DNA from: a virus
Virus record (IMG/VR): IMGVR_UViG_3300015371_000186
Location: 1-23,252 of that record
Strand: one strand, 5' to 3'
Length of the DNA: 23,252 nucleotides
In this document: one piece after another, positions 15,481 to 22,880 of the stretch
How the letters are laid out: each line of letters starts with the position of its first letter
Position numbering within the stretch: position 1 is the stretch's first letter
Program-made: the position numbers and the translations under genes
Notes under the pieces: generated by a model
What the model was told of the DNA's origin: nothing
The model's database searches: none
What the model saw: the letters and a program-made list of their open reading frames with translations, nothing else

Positions 15481-15956
15481 GGGGCGGGAGCGGGGTCGGG
15501 GGGCGGTACGACGGGCACGTCGAGCAGCCACAGCTCCCACGGCGGGATCGTCATCACGGAGCGCTGCATCACGGTGTCGACGGCCCGGTGCGCGACCTCC
15601 TCGCTCTCGCCCATGGCAGAGCCCAGCCCGCGGATGCCCTGCATGAGCAGGTCGCGGTAGAGCTGGACCTGGTCGTCGGTGAGCTGCTCGCGATAGAAGG
15701 AGCCCTCGATGAGGATGGCCGCGTAGAGCGCGGAGAGGTGCTGGCCGGCCGCCGCCCACGGTTCGGCCACCGAGCCGGGTAGCTGGGTCCAGATCGCGTT
15801 GGCGGCCTGGTCGATCAGCCGCTGCGCCTGGGTGTCGGTCGGGTAGGTGTCGGGCGTGAAGGTGTCCGCCGCGTAGCCGCCCTCAGTCACGAGGCGGGTC
15901 CGCACGAGGTCGGCCACCATCTGCTGCGTCGGAGTGATTTCGTCGAAGCTGGCCAT
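15477..15956 (-). CDS. head-tail connector/adaptor-like protein (159 aa)
   Basis: A mostly helical protein. The start at 15956 overlaps the preceding stop as TGATG and is preferred over a Met eight codons upstream. Residues about 1-65 have the form of gp15/gp6-type connectors (FDEITPTQQMVADLVRTRLV, then a loop with YPTDTQAQRLIDQAANAIW). The C-terminus is Pro-rich (VPPPDPAPAP). In SPP1- and HK97-like gene orders, such adaptor proteins bind below the portal. The position between portal/capsid and tail genes fits that, but the family is not certain. Confidence 0.6.
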   Translation of the reverse strand: MASFDEITPTQQMVADLVRTRLVTEGGYAADTFTPDTYPTDTQAQRLIDQAANAIWTQLPGSVAEPWAAAGQHLSALYAAILIEGSFYREQLTDDQVQLYRDLLMQGIRGLGSAMGESEEVAHRAVDTVMQRSVMTIPPWELWLLDVPVVPPPDPAPAP

Positions 15957-16180
15957 CACCAGACGTTCTGGTTGGTCCACGGCACGGTGTCGGCGAACTC
16001 GGCCTCGTCCTCGTAGACGTTCTTGAGCAGCAACGCCTCGTACTGGCGGAACAGGTCCTGATAGAGCGCGATGTCGGTGGCCGACAGCGACTCGAGCACG
16101 ACGGCCCGGTGGGCGAAGCGGGACACACGATCCGCGAGGAACCGCTCAAACCGCTCCTGCTCACCGGGCCACCAGGTCAT
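15956..16180 (-). CDS. small helical protein in the connector region (74 aa)
   Basis: A short helical protein rich in aromatic and charged residues (MTWWPGEQERFERFLADRV; LYQDLFRQYEALLLKNVYEDE). I cannot assign a family. It starts two bases after the preceding TAG and its stop overlaps the next start. It may be a connector or minor head protein. It is unlikely to be a shadow, because no other frame here looks coding. Confidence 0.6.
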   Translation of the reverse strand: MTWWPGEQERFERFLADRVSRFAHRAVVLESLSATDIALYQDLFRQYEALLLKNVYEDEAEFADTVPWTNQNVW

Positions 16181-16182
16181 GG

Positions 16183-16455
16183 CTACTTGTCCAGAACCGT
16201 CTTTGAGGAGTCGTAGTCGTCAGGCTCTACGAGGTCGCGCTCGCCGGGCGAGTTGGGGCCGGTCTCGAGCGCGAACTCCTTGTCGTCGAACGCCTCCGGT
16301 CGCTCGCCGAACCAGCCGCGCTCCTGGACCTTCTCCGGGTCCCAGTTGTCGTCGGACTCCTGCTGCTCGCCCTGCTGCTGCTCGGTATCAGCGGGCTGCT
16401 GCTCGCTCTGCTGGGGCCTGGACTCAGACTGCTTGGGCTTCGCGGATTCGGGCAT
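16183..16455 (-). CDS. Gln-rich acidic small protein (90 aa)
   Basis: The N-terminal 40 residues are low-complexity, rich in Gln, Ser and Glu (SEQQPADTEQQQGEQQESDD). The rest is acidic, with EKVQERGWFGERPEAFDDKEF. The start at 16455 has GGAGG seven bases upstream and overlaps the end of the glycosyltransferase-like gene by 32 bases. Function unknown. Such small acidic proteins near the capsid gene are often head decoration or assembly helpers, but I see no diagnostic motif. Confidence 0.6.
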   Translation of the reverse strand: MPESAKPKQSESRPQQSEQQPADTEQQQGEQQESDDNWDPEKVQERGWFGERPEAFDDKEFALETGPNSPGERDLVEPDDYDSSKTVLDK

Positions 16456-16963
16456 AGTGCGCCTCCGGTCGGTAGTGCATGGCGTGGGCCACGGGCGGGT
16501 TGTGGACGTGGAAGGTGGCCTCGAACGGCGCGCCGTCGAGGCCGAAGACGTGCCGCAGGGCGGCCGTCACGGCGACGTCGAGCATCTTCCACTCGTGCGT
16601 CACCCAGCGCTCATAGAGCTTGGGTGCCGCCGACATGACCTCGGCCGTCACCTTGAAGCAGCCGTTGGAGCCGAGCAGGGCATGGTCGCCCTGATCCTCG
16701 TTGACATCCCAGCGGCCCGGGAGCGGATAGTGGAAGCCGCACCAGTGGTGGCGGCAGTCGCGGACGGACTCGATCGCACCCGGCCACGGTGCGATGTCGT
16801 CCTCCACGATGACGAACGACTCGCCGTCCCGCCACAGCTCTGCCAGCAACTCCGCATAGGCGCAGTCGCCCTCGAGCACCCGGACCTCGGGCTCGAGGTT
16901 CTCGGCCCGCAGACAGCGGACCGCGACGTTGTCGCGAGACAGGGCGGGAACGACGATGCGCAT
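16424..16963 (-). CDS. glycosyltransferase-like protein (179 aa)
   Basis: A short nucleotide-sugar transferase-like fold. The N-terminus is a strand (RIVVPALSRDN), and VIVEDDIAP (51-59) fits a DxD metal/nucleotide motif with the usual hydrophobic strand before it. HALLGSNGCFKVTAEVM (94-110) resembles the G-x-N/G-x-x-F acceptor region of GT25-like or GT-A enzymes, and a basic-aromatic C-terminus follows (HNPPVAHAMHYRPEAHY). At 179 residues it is shorter than most GT-A enzymes. The ATG overlaps the capsid stop as TGATG, so it is translated with the major capsid protein. Phage-encoded transferases next to virion genes are known to glycosylate capsid or tail proteins in mycobacteriophages. That role here is inference. 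Confidence 0.65.
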   Translation of the reverse strand: MRIVVPALSRDNVAVRCLRAENLEPEVRVLEGDCAYAELLAELWRDGESFVIVEDDIAPWPGAIESVRDCRHHWCGFHYPLPGRWDVNEDQGDHALLGSNGCFKVTAEVMSAAPKLYERWVTHEWKMLDVAVTAALRHVFGLDGAPFEATFHVHNPPVAHAMHYRPEAHYARIREAQAV

Positions 16964-17925
16964 CAGACCGACGGCTTGATGAGCCGGCCGAACGGGAAGC
17001 GGTTGGCCTCCGTGGGCTGATCGAAGTTGATCGGGTTGGCGATCTGCCAGCCGAGCCGGAAGGTGACACGCAGCGCCACCATGTCCTGCTGCGGCAGGTT
17101 GAACTGGATCACGGGCGGCGTGCCGTTGTCCGTGATCACGCCTTCGGTGATCAGCTTGTAGTCGAAGTCATGGCGGATGCCGACGACGAGCTGGTCGAAG
17201 TCGCCGATGATGGCCTCGACGGTCGAGACCGCTGTCGGCCACAGGCCACGCATCGGGTAGCTGATGTTGACGCCGTACCAGTCCGCGGTGGTCAGCTGGG
17301 AGCCCAGCGCCGCTGAGACGGCCTGGGTCTGGGCCGCACCGAGGCCACGGATCATGCCGCGCAGGCCGGTGCGGGCGATGCCGCCCGTCGGGACGTAGCC
17401 GTCGTCCTCGAGCTTGACGATCAGGTCGGAGATGTCCTTGGCGATGCCGCCATCAGCTGCGACAGCGGTGCCTCGGACGACCGAGTTGCCGGCCGCGTTG
17501 GCTGCCGTGGAGATGTCGACCGGCTGTCCCGCCGGCTTGTTGACGCCGAGGAACACGGCCTGGTCGATGGCGCGTGAGATCGCCGTCTCCATCAGCGGCC
17601 GAAGCTCGGCCCAGATGTCGAAGTCGGTGTCCTCAAGCACGACCTCCGGCACCGGCACGATGACGGCGAGCTCGTCGACGGTGATGGTCTTGGAGCTCCA
17701 CGCGGCGGTCGTGGTCTGCTTCATCCCCGTGTCGCCCGTGACCCAGTAGGCGGTCGGCAGCGCCGACAGCACCGGGAAGGTCGTGGCACCGGCGGGGAGC
17801 TGGATGCGCGTACTGAGGTTGAGCGCCGCGGAGGTATCCGACAGCGAAGTCAGCATCTGGTTGCTGATTCGGCTGGGGATCCGCGTCGCAACGTCAGCGC
17901 GCTGGATCAGAGTGTTGTACGGCAT
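16963..17925 (-). CDS. major capsid protein, HK97 fold (320 aa)
   Basis: It follows the scaffold gene and has the features of an HK97-fold capsid protein: an N-terminal arm (MPYNTLIQRADVATRIPSRI), a P-domain/E-loop region with PAGATTFPVLSALPTAYWVTG (about 43-63), the conserved EVVLEDTDFDIWAELRPLM (about 94-112), and an AISRAIDQAVFLGVN helix (about 114-128). The end domain has YKLITEGVITDNG and RVTFRLGWQIANPINFDQP (about 257-307). GGAGGGGAG lies just upstream of the ATG (17925), fitting high expression. There is no separate maturation protease in the window, as in SPP1-like phages with a scaffold. Confidence 0.88.
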   Translation of the reverse strand: MPYNTLIQRADVATRIPSRISNQMLTSLSDTSAALNLSTRIQLPAGATTFPVLSALPTAYWVTGDTGMKQTTTAAWSSKTITVDELAVIVPVPEVVLEDTDFDIWAELRPLMETAISRAIDQAVFLGVNKPAGQPVDISTAANAAGNSVVRGTAVAADGGIAKDISDLIVKLEDDGYVPTGGIARTGLRGMIRGLGAAQTQAVSAALGSQLTTADWYGVNISYPMRGLWPTAVSTVEAIIGDFDQLVVGIRHDFDYKLITEGVITDNGTPPVIQFNLPQQDMVALRVTFRLGWQIANPINFDQPTEANRFPFGRLIKPSV

Positions 17926-17952
17926 ATCTCCCCTCCCGGGGGCTATTGGGGC

Positions 17953-18477
17953 CTAGCGGGGGAAGCCAGCCGCGCGGCGCAACGTCGCTGAGAAGTTGTC
18001 GCCGGGGTCGGTGCCACCGTTGGGGCGCGCTCCGGCTCCGAAGTCGGGCTGGCCTGCCGGCTGGGGCTGGCTGCTGCCGATCATCGCCTTCAGGGCGTCC
18101 GCATTGCGCTCCAACTCCTCCAGCGTGTCTCCGTGCAGGAAGCTGGCCGCATTGGCCGGCAGTCCGCGGGAGACCAGCACCTGTGAGCGCAGCGTTTCGA
18201 CACGCTGCGTCCTTAGCTCCTTGGCGAGGTCTTCGTTCTCGGCCTTCAGCCGCTCCATCTCAGACATGCCCTCGCGCTCGCGAGTGCGCTTCTCGAGCTG
18301 GGCCTGCTTGACCTCGTTGCGGAGCTCCTGGATCGTGTTCCATGCCCGCTCGGGCTGGAAGTCATCGCCCCAGGGTGGGGGAGTCGCCGGGGGCTGCTGG
18401 CCCTCGGGGGAGTTGGGCGCCTGGCCCTCGGGTGAGGGCTCCTGGCCCTCGGGGGGTTGCGTGGCCGTCTCGGTCAT
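17953..18477 (-). CDS. capsid scaffold protein (174 aa)
   Basis: It lies between portal and capsid, the usual scaffold position. The N-terminal 40 residues are Pro/Glu-rich (PEGQEPSPEG repeated). Residues about 41-100 are strongly charged and heptad-like (NEVKQAQLEKRTREREGMSEMERLKAENEDLAKELRTQ in pieces), a coiled coil. The C-terminal part has short helices and ends ATLRRAAGFPR, a basic end that could bind the capsid. Scaffold proteins with this disordered / coiled-coil / basic-tail layout are common. The start overlaps the portal stop as ATGA. Confidence 0.8.
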   Translation of the reverse strand: MTETATQPPEGQEPSPEGQAPNSPEGQQPPATPPPWGDDFQPERAWNTIQELRNEVKQAQLEKRTREREGMSEMERLKAENEDLAKELRTQRVETLRSQVLVSRGLPANAASFLHGDTLEELERNADALKAMIGSSQPQPAGQPDFGAGARPNGGTDPGDNFSATLRRAAGFPR

Positions 18478-19967
18478 CGCTGCTCAGGGACGCTACTGCG
18501 CTGAACGGACGAAGGCAACACGACCCCGCCCTGTGAGGTGGCGAGATCGTTGCGCCCGACCACCGGGGCTCCACCTGCGGCAGCTCGACGGGCGGCCTCG
18601 GCGGGGCTGTCGGGCAGGTTCATCATCGCCTTGGCCTGCACGATCTTCTGCTGGCTCCAGCCCAGCATCTCCCAGGCGAACTCGATCGGCGTCGACAGGC
18701 TCATCCGCATCTTCACGGCGGCGTCGACGGTCTGGGCGAGCGAGATGACCTCGGGGTTGCGCCACAGGCTCTCGACGGCCTTGGCCTTGCCGCGCGTGGT
18801 GTCGCCCTTGGCGAGGAAGGCGACGCGCATGACGTCCTCCCAGCCATCGCCGAAGGACAGGATCTTGTGCTGGCAGCGGTCGATCAGGCCGGCGTCGGCA
18901 GCGTGGAGGGCTTCGGCCGAGAGGTTGGCCATCTTGCCCTTGAGGTAGTAGGCCGGGGTCTGGGTGACGGCCGCGAGGTGGTCGACGTACATCTCGATCG
19001 GCTTGATGTAGTTGTCGACCTCGCCGACCTCGAAGGTGCCGAACTTGGTGTCGGGCGAGTTGGCCCGCACGAGGCGCGACTGGCCGACCTTCAGCTCGAC
19101 CTGCTCACCGGGCACCGCGTTGCCCGAGGAGTCGTATACGGCCTCCCAGCCCGCCGCCCAGCGCTGCGGGTAGGCGTGGTACTCGCTCGAGAGCATCATG
19201 TCCAAGCACAGCTTGTTGACCATGTCCTGGATCGGCATGGCCACCTCGAGGTCTGAGCGCCCGCCGTAGAGCAGGTCGGGGGCGTTCTCCAGCGGCACCA
19301 TCGGGACGACGCCGATCGTGTTGTTGGTGACCGGGTCATCGGCGACCGTCGAGGCCACCCACTGCATGTCGGCGAGCGTCTGGCCGACCGCGACCTCCTT
19401 GGTCGAGCGATAGCGGTAGACGACGTCGGGCAAAAACAGGTAGGCGTAGGCGTAGCGGTCGACCTCGTCGATCCAGCGCTTGATGGCGGCGAGGCGCTTG
19501 TGGCGGTTGGCGTAGTCGCAGAACACGTAGGACTGCGACGGGTGCTCGATCGTGATCAGCGGCTCCTCGCCGTTGGCAGGCGGCGTGACGAGGACGTTGC
19601 AGACACCGCACTTGATCGCCTCGGTGTGGGCGATCTGCGAGCCGGCGTCGAGGTTGTTGGCCTGCCAGATCGAGCGCGCGTCAGAGTCGGCGTCCTGATC
19701 CCAGCCGGGCTTGGTCGGGTCGGGGTCGAAGCGGAAGCCCTCGACCGCCAAACGTGAAACGGGCGTGTCGACGACCAGCTTCATCCAGTTGTTGGCCATC
19801 GGCGGGAAGTAGCGCGCAAAGGCCTCCCGGAACTTCGCCGTGGCGAAGGCCAGCTTGTGAACACCGTTGTAGTAGTCGGTGGGGGCTCGTACCGCCTCGG
19901 CCTGGGCGTCCAGCTTGCCGAGCATGAACTGGAGCCACTTGGCGGGGGAGAGCTGCGGCTCGGGCAT
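18474..19967 (-). CDS. portal protein, SPP1 gp6-like (497 aa)
   Basis: It begins at the ATG directly after the terminase TAG. The family features are visible. N-terminal residues about 10-60 contain DYYNGVHKLAFATAKFR, FPPMANNWMKLVVDTPVSRLAVEGF at about 54-78 is very close to the family's N-W-x-x-x-V-V-D-x-x-x-x-R-L motif, then NLDAGSQIAHTEAIKCG (about 105-121). Later come ENAPDLLYGGRSDLEVAMPIQDMVNKLCLDMML (about 220-260) and the clip/stem-like LSAEALHAADAGL. The portal is the dodecameric entry ring at one capsid vertex, where the terminase docks. The C-terminus is Ala/Gln-rich (AAARRAAAGGAPVV). Confidence 0.85.
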   Translation of the reverse strand: MPEPQLSPAKWLQFMLGKLDAQAEAVRAPTDYYNGVHKLAFATAKFREAFARYFPPMANNWMKLVVDTPVSRLAVEGFRFDPDPTKPGWDQDADSDARSIWQANNLDAGSQIAHTEAIKCGVCNVLVTPPANGEEPLITIEHPSQSYVFCDYANRHKRLAAIKRWIDEVDRYAYAYLFLPDVVYRYRSTKEVAVGQTLADMQWVASTVADDPVTNNTIGVVPMVPLENAPDLLYGGRSDLEVAMPIQDMVNKLCLDMMLSSEYHAYPQRWAAGWEAVYDSSGNAVPGEQVELKVGQSRLVRANSPDTKFGTFEVGEVDNYIKPIEMYVDHLAAVTQTPAYYLKGKMANLSAEALHAADAGLIDRCQHKILSFGDGWEDVMRVAFLAKGDTTRGKAKAVESLWRNPEVISLAQTVDAAVKMRMSLSTPIEFAWEMLGWSQQKIVQAKAMMNLPDSPAEAARRAAAGGAPVVGRNDLATSQGGVVLPSSVQRSSVPEQR

Positions 19968-21425
19968 CTAGTAGAGGGTGATGCTCCGATTGAGGGGCTT
20001 GACGCTGCGTAGCGTAACCGCTCGGTCAGCTGTCATCGCCAGGGCGACCGCCGCGTCGATGCGCTCCTTGCTCTTGCGCTTGGAGATCTTCCACCCTCCG
20101 CGCTCAGTCGGGGAGATGACGGCGTTGAGGACCTGCTCGCGAAACAGGGCGTCGCCATCGTGCACCAGCCGGCGGCCCACGACGAGCTCATAAAGCTGCT
20201 CGGAGGCGGGCGCCATGCGGGCCGCGTTCTGCGGGAACTCGACCATCGCGAGCCCCTCGTCAGCCAGAATCTCTGCAGACTCGCGGAAGCTCCACGGGTC
20301 ATAGCCGATCTCGCGGACCCCCGCCGAGTGGTCTCGGGCGCGTCCCGCCAGGCGGGCGCGGACATCGGAGACGCCGAAGTTCTCGCCCTCCTCCTCGGGC
20401 AGCATGATCTCCGAGCGGACGTGCAGGGTGTCGTCGTGCCACTGGCCCCAGACGATCGCGGCCGAGTCGCGCTTGATCCCCACGTCGAGGCACATGGCGA
20501 TGATCGGCTCGTCGGGGTTGATGACCACCTTGCCGCGGCACGCATCCCACTCGTAGGGCCGAATCCAGGCGTCTTCGGTTTCGGTCCATTGATTGAGGTG
20601 AAGGCGTCTAAAAACGCTCTCCGGGAGGCGCTTGGACTCGCGCTCGAGGTCCTCGAGGCGGATCCAGCTGGCGGGGTTGGCGGCTTGCCAGGCGACAGGG
20701 TCGCGCCAATCCAGCTCAGGGGCGGCCTCATGCCATTCAAAGAGGAAGCCCTCCTTGCGCATGGCCCTGATCCCGCCCTCGTCCTTGACCTCGCGGCCGT
20801 GGCGGTAGAGCTGGTAACAGATCGAATCGCGGTCCCAGCCGGCCGTGGTGATCGAGACGATCAGCGGGCTGATCTGGGCCAGCTGGCCGGTCGTGAGCGC
20901 GTAGTACAACTCAGGCGAGGGGTGCGCCCACAACTCGTCGATGATGACGAGGTAGGGGTTGAGGCCGTACTGCAGCGGGGCGTCGGAGGAGAGGACGCGG
21001 AAGATGCCGTTGTTGGCCTTGCAGGTGATGACGTTGCGGGTCGGCGTCAGCCAGTCCGACAGGCGCGGCGAGGCCTTGACGAACTGGACCGCCTGGTCAA
21101 AGACGATCCGGGCCTGGTCGCGGGAGGCGGCGGCGGCATAGACCTCGGGCGAGGGGTGGTCGGCGCCGAGCAGTCCGTGCAGGCCCAGGACCGCGGCCAT
21201 GGTCGACTTGCCGTTCTTGCGGGCGACCCCGACCAGGGCCTCCTGGTAGACGCGGGCGCCGTCGTCGTAGACGAGGAAGAGCTCGTCGAACAGCTTCTGC
21301 TGCCACGGCTCGACGTGCATGAAGCGCCCCGCCCAGCGGCCCTTGGTCTGCACGATCCACTCGCTGGCGAACTTGCTGACGCGAGCTCCATGCCCGCCAA
21401 GGATCTGGCGCTCAGCTGTTTGCAC
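19968..21425 (-). CDS. terL: terminase large subunit (485 aa)
   Basis: Packaging motor and headful/cos nuclease. Walker A is GVARKNGKST (66-75), the form usual in HK97- and λ-like terminases, and Walker B is YLVIIDE (158-164). The coupling motif SITTAGWDRDS (191-201) lies after it. The C-terminal RNase H-like nuclease has acidic residues Asp314 and Asp320 (MCLDVGIKRDS), Asp376 (EIGYDPWSF) and Asp457 (KERIDAAVALA). The start is GTG at 21425, four bases after the preceding stop, with no clear Shine-Dalgarno. An earlier start would overlap the small membrane protein. No small terminase gene is recognisable upstream, which is unusual, and it may lie outside the window. Confidence 0.92.
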   Translation of the reverse strand: MQTAERQILGGHGARVSKFASEWIVQTKGRWAGRFMHVEPWQQKLFDELFLVYDDGARVYQEALVGVARKNGKSTMAAVLGLHGLLGADHPSPEVYAAAASRDQARIVFDQAVQFVKASPRLSDWLTPTRNVITCKANNGIFRVLSSDAPLQYGLNPYLVIIDELWAHPSPELYYALTTGQLAQISPLIVSITTAGWDRDSICYQLYRHGREVKDEGGIRAMRKEGFLFEWHEAAPELDWRDPVAWQAANPASWIRLEDLERESKRLPESVFRRLHLNQWTETEDAWIRPYEWDACRGKVVINPDEPIIAMCLDVGIKRDSAAIVWGQWHDDTLHVRSEIMLPEEEGENFGVSDVRARLAGRARDHSAGVREIGYDPWSFRESAEILADEGLAMVEFPQNAARMAPASEQLYELVVGRRLVHDGDALFREQVLNAVISPTERGGWKISKRKSKERIDAAVALAMTADRAVTLRSVKPLNRSITLY

Positions 21426-21428
21426 CGG

Positions 21429-21557
21429 TCAGGCAGGCTGCTCGTTGGCAGCGAGTTCGGCGAGCTTGACCCACACGTAGGCGGCGACGATGGCGAGGAC
21501 CGCGACCAGCACGACGATCCCCACGTTCTCGTTGTGGTGGATCGTCAGGCGGATCAT
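21429..21557 (-). CDS. small single-span membrane protein (42 aa)
   Basis: The frame starts at ATG 21557 (or the GTG immediately before it) and ends at 21429, four bases before the terminase start. After a polar N-terminus (MIRLTIHHNEN) comes one hydrophobic helix (VGIVVLVAVLAIVAAYVWV), then a short polar tail ending NEQPA. The positive charge near the N-terminus and tight packing between genes support it. It could be a holin or antiholin paired with the 51-aa protein upstream, or a small phage membrane protein of other function. The topology alone does not decide this. Confidence 0.6.
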   Translation of the reverse strand: MIRLTIHHNENVGIVVLVAVLAIVAAYVWVKLAELAANEQPA

Positions 21558-21560
21558 CAC

Positions 21561-21716
21561 CTAGGGCGGGCCGCGGCGGCCGCGGTAGTCGCTGTAGCCG
21601 TAGGTGTGCGGCACGAACAGCAGGATGACGCCGAACACGATGCAGATGATGCCGATGACGAACCAGCCCGCCAGCAGCCACAGCAGCAACCCGATGAGGA
21701 TGAGAGCGAGGCCCAT
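21561..21716 (-). CDS. small holin-like membrane protein (51 aa)
   Basis: Two hydrophobic segments lie close together (GLALILIGLLLWLLAGW, then FVIGIICIVFGVILLFV), followed by a short polar and basic tail (YSDYRGRRGPP). The size and two-span hairpin shape match many small holins. The gene follows the GH5-like gene by 15 bases and is followed by another small membrane protein, an order like a lysis cassette. There is no recognisable endolysin, and the gene lacks a Shine-Dalgarno but shares a 10-base leader with the GH5-like gene. Confidence 0.62.
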   Translation of the reverse strand: MGLALILIGLLLWLLAGWFVIGIICIVFGVILLFVPHTYGYSDYRGRRGPP

Positions 21717-21731
21717 TACGCAGAAGCTACT

Positions 21732-22136
21732 TCAGCAGGCGCCCGTCTGCTGGAAGGTGGTCCGCACCGACGTGTTCTGGATCGAGTCGGGGTCGGTGAC
21801 GGCGATGGCCTGCCCGTCGTTCTTCCAGTGGCCGTAGATGCCGTCTTGGGTGAGGTCGCCGTCGCTCATGCGCCAGTCCCACCACAGCCAGCCGATGCCG
21901 TAGGTCTGGGCGTCGTGGATCGAGGGCCAGTAGTCGACCGGCCCGTCGATCCAGTCGCCGACGAAGGCGATGCCGGCCTGGATCGGGAGCCCGGAGTCGC
22001 GCACGGCCTGGAAGGCCTCGTGCAGGCTCATCCCGTACGTGTTCTGGTAGTAGCCGCTCTGGCCCCAGTAGCTCTGCCAGCCGAGCACGAGGTTGTGCAG
22101 CGGGTCGGCGTCGATGAGCTCCTGGCCGCGCGCGAG
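21732..22136 (-). pseudogene. C-terminal part of the GH5-like protein, in frame after the amber codon (134 aa)
   Basis: Directly after the TAG the same frame continues with LARGQELIDADPLHNLVLGW, the part that follows the NEP region in GH5 enzymes, and runs on to the TGA at 21734-21732. It includes the conserved-looking YGIGWLWWDWRMSDGD strand. In the family a catalytic Glu occurs in PxxxGEFG. Here the equivalent is LPIQAGIAF, with Ile in place of Glu. The His of the HxY motif is replaced in GWQSYW. It has no Shine-Dalgarno of its own; a GTG at 22088 is possible but loses 16 residues. The part may be translated only by read-through, or be dead. Confidence 0.6.
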
Positions 22137-22880
22137 CTATTTTGGCATATTGCGCCCACCGTTGCGCGACAGGATGTAGAGCGGCGCCTCATAGCCGGCC
22201 GCGCGGAGTCGGGCGATGGCGTCCTTGGCGTTGGCGGCCCACTGGGCGTCGGTGTCCTCGAAGCCCTCGCCCTTGGCGTGGATGACGATGTGGTCCTCGT
22301 AGCGCTTCAGGAGCGCTTGGACGTCTGAGCGCAGCAGCGTGTTGGTGGCGGCCGTGCCGCCCTCCTGGCCGTCGATGGCGATGTCGACGAGCATGTGCCC
22401 GGCGATCCCGCGCTGGATCAGGTCCTCGATCTGGGCCAGCGTGAAGGGCGGCTCGCCGGTCGGGGTCGGTGAGATGTACTCCGGCAGGACGCGGACGGTG
22501 TTGGCGCCGGTCTTGGCGATCTCGCTCACGAACGTCGGCGAGAGCCAGTTGGTCTGCCAGAACATCTGCTCGACGCCGCGCACGACGACCTTCTGGCCGC
22601 AGGGGTCCAGCAGGCTCGAGCCCTGCGTGTGGTAGACGGCCGCCGGCGTCGGGGTCGGAGTCGGAGTCGGAGTCGGAGTAGCCGTCGGAGTAGCCGTCGG
22701 GGTCGGGGTCGGGGTCGGGGTCTCCGTGGCCGTCGGGGTCGGCGTGACCGTCGGGGTCGGCGTCGGCGTCGAGCACGGCCAGTGCCGATTGCAGTGGGGT
22801 GGCTGCGCCGGGGCGCCGCTGTTCACAGCGGCAGTCAGAATGAGCGTCCCTGCCACAAGGGCCGCGATGCGGCGTGGCAT
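22137..22880 (-). CDS. secreted GH5-like protein, N-terminal part up to an amber codon (247 aa)
   Basis: From ATG 22880 the protein has a signal-peptide-like start (MPRRIAALVAGTLILTAAV, then a small-residue cleavage region SGAPAQ), a Thr-Pro linker (about 37-79), and a GH5 mannanase/cellulase-like domain from about 82. Evidence for the family: VVVRGVEQMFWQTNWLS, GANTVRVLPEYISP, HMLVDIAIDG, and the AIARLRAAGYEAPLYI helix-strand pair. The catalytic NEP site appears as KGEG (Glu205), so the Glu may remain but its neighbours do not. The frame stops at TAG 22139-22137, and the missing part of the same domain continues in the same frame. Translation may start at a TTG upstream, but the signal peptide favours 22880. 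Role unknown; possibly cell-surface binding. Confidence 0.68.
   Translation of the reverse strand: MPRRIAALVAGTLILTAAVNSGAPAQPPHCNRHWPCSTPTPTPTVTPTPTATETPTPTPTPTATPTATPTPTPTPTPTPAAVYHTQGSSLLDPCGQKVVVRGVEQMFWQTNWLSPTFVSEIAKTGANTVRVLPEYISPTPTGEPPFTLAQIEDLIQRGIAGHMLVDIAIDGQEGGTAATNTLLRSDVQALLKRYEDHIVIHAKGEGFEDTDAQWAANAKDAIARLRAAGYEAPLYILSRNGGRNMPK
22643..22770 (-). repeat. Thr-Pro linker coding repeat
   Basis: Imperfect 6-base units (plus strand GTCGGA, GTCGGG, GTCGGC) encode about 20 Thr-Pro pairs with a few Ala, Val and Glu interruptions. This is the extended linker between the signal peptide and the GH5-like domain, typical of secreted actinobacterial glycoside hydrolases. The simple repeat is likely to vary in length between isolates. 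Confidence 0.85.

Noticed and set aside
14770-15759. Longer start (15759) for the terminator-like gene
   Set aside because: The first 93 residues are an Arg/Pro/Ala-rich shadow of the connector gene 15477-15956; ATG 15480 overlaps its stop.
20160-22328. Long plus-strand open frame (722 aa) over the terminase region
   Set aside because: It is the antisense shadow of terL and its neighbours in GC-rich DNA. The minus-strand frame has intact Walker and nuclease motifs, while the plus frame is a Val/Asp/Gly/Arg-rich composition with no motif.
21732-22880. Genome-wide reassignment of TAG to an amino acid
   Set aside because: TAG ends several genes at family-appropriate points (terL, tube, the 14770 gene and two small genes), immediately before the next start, so it is a normal stop here.
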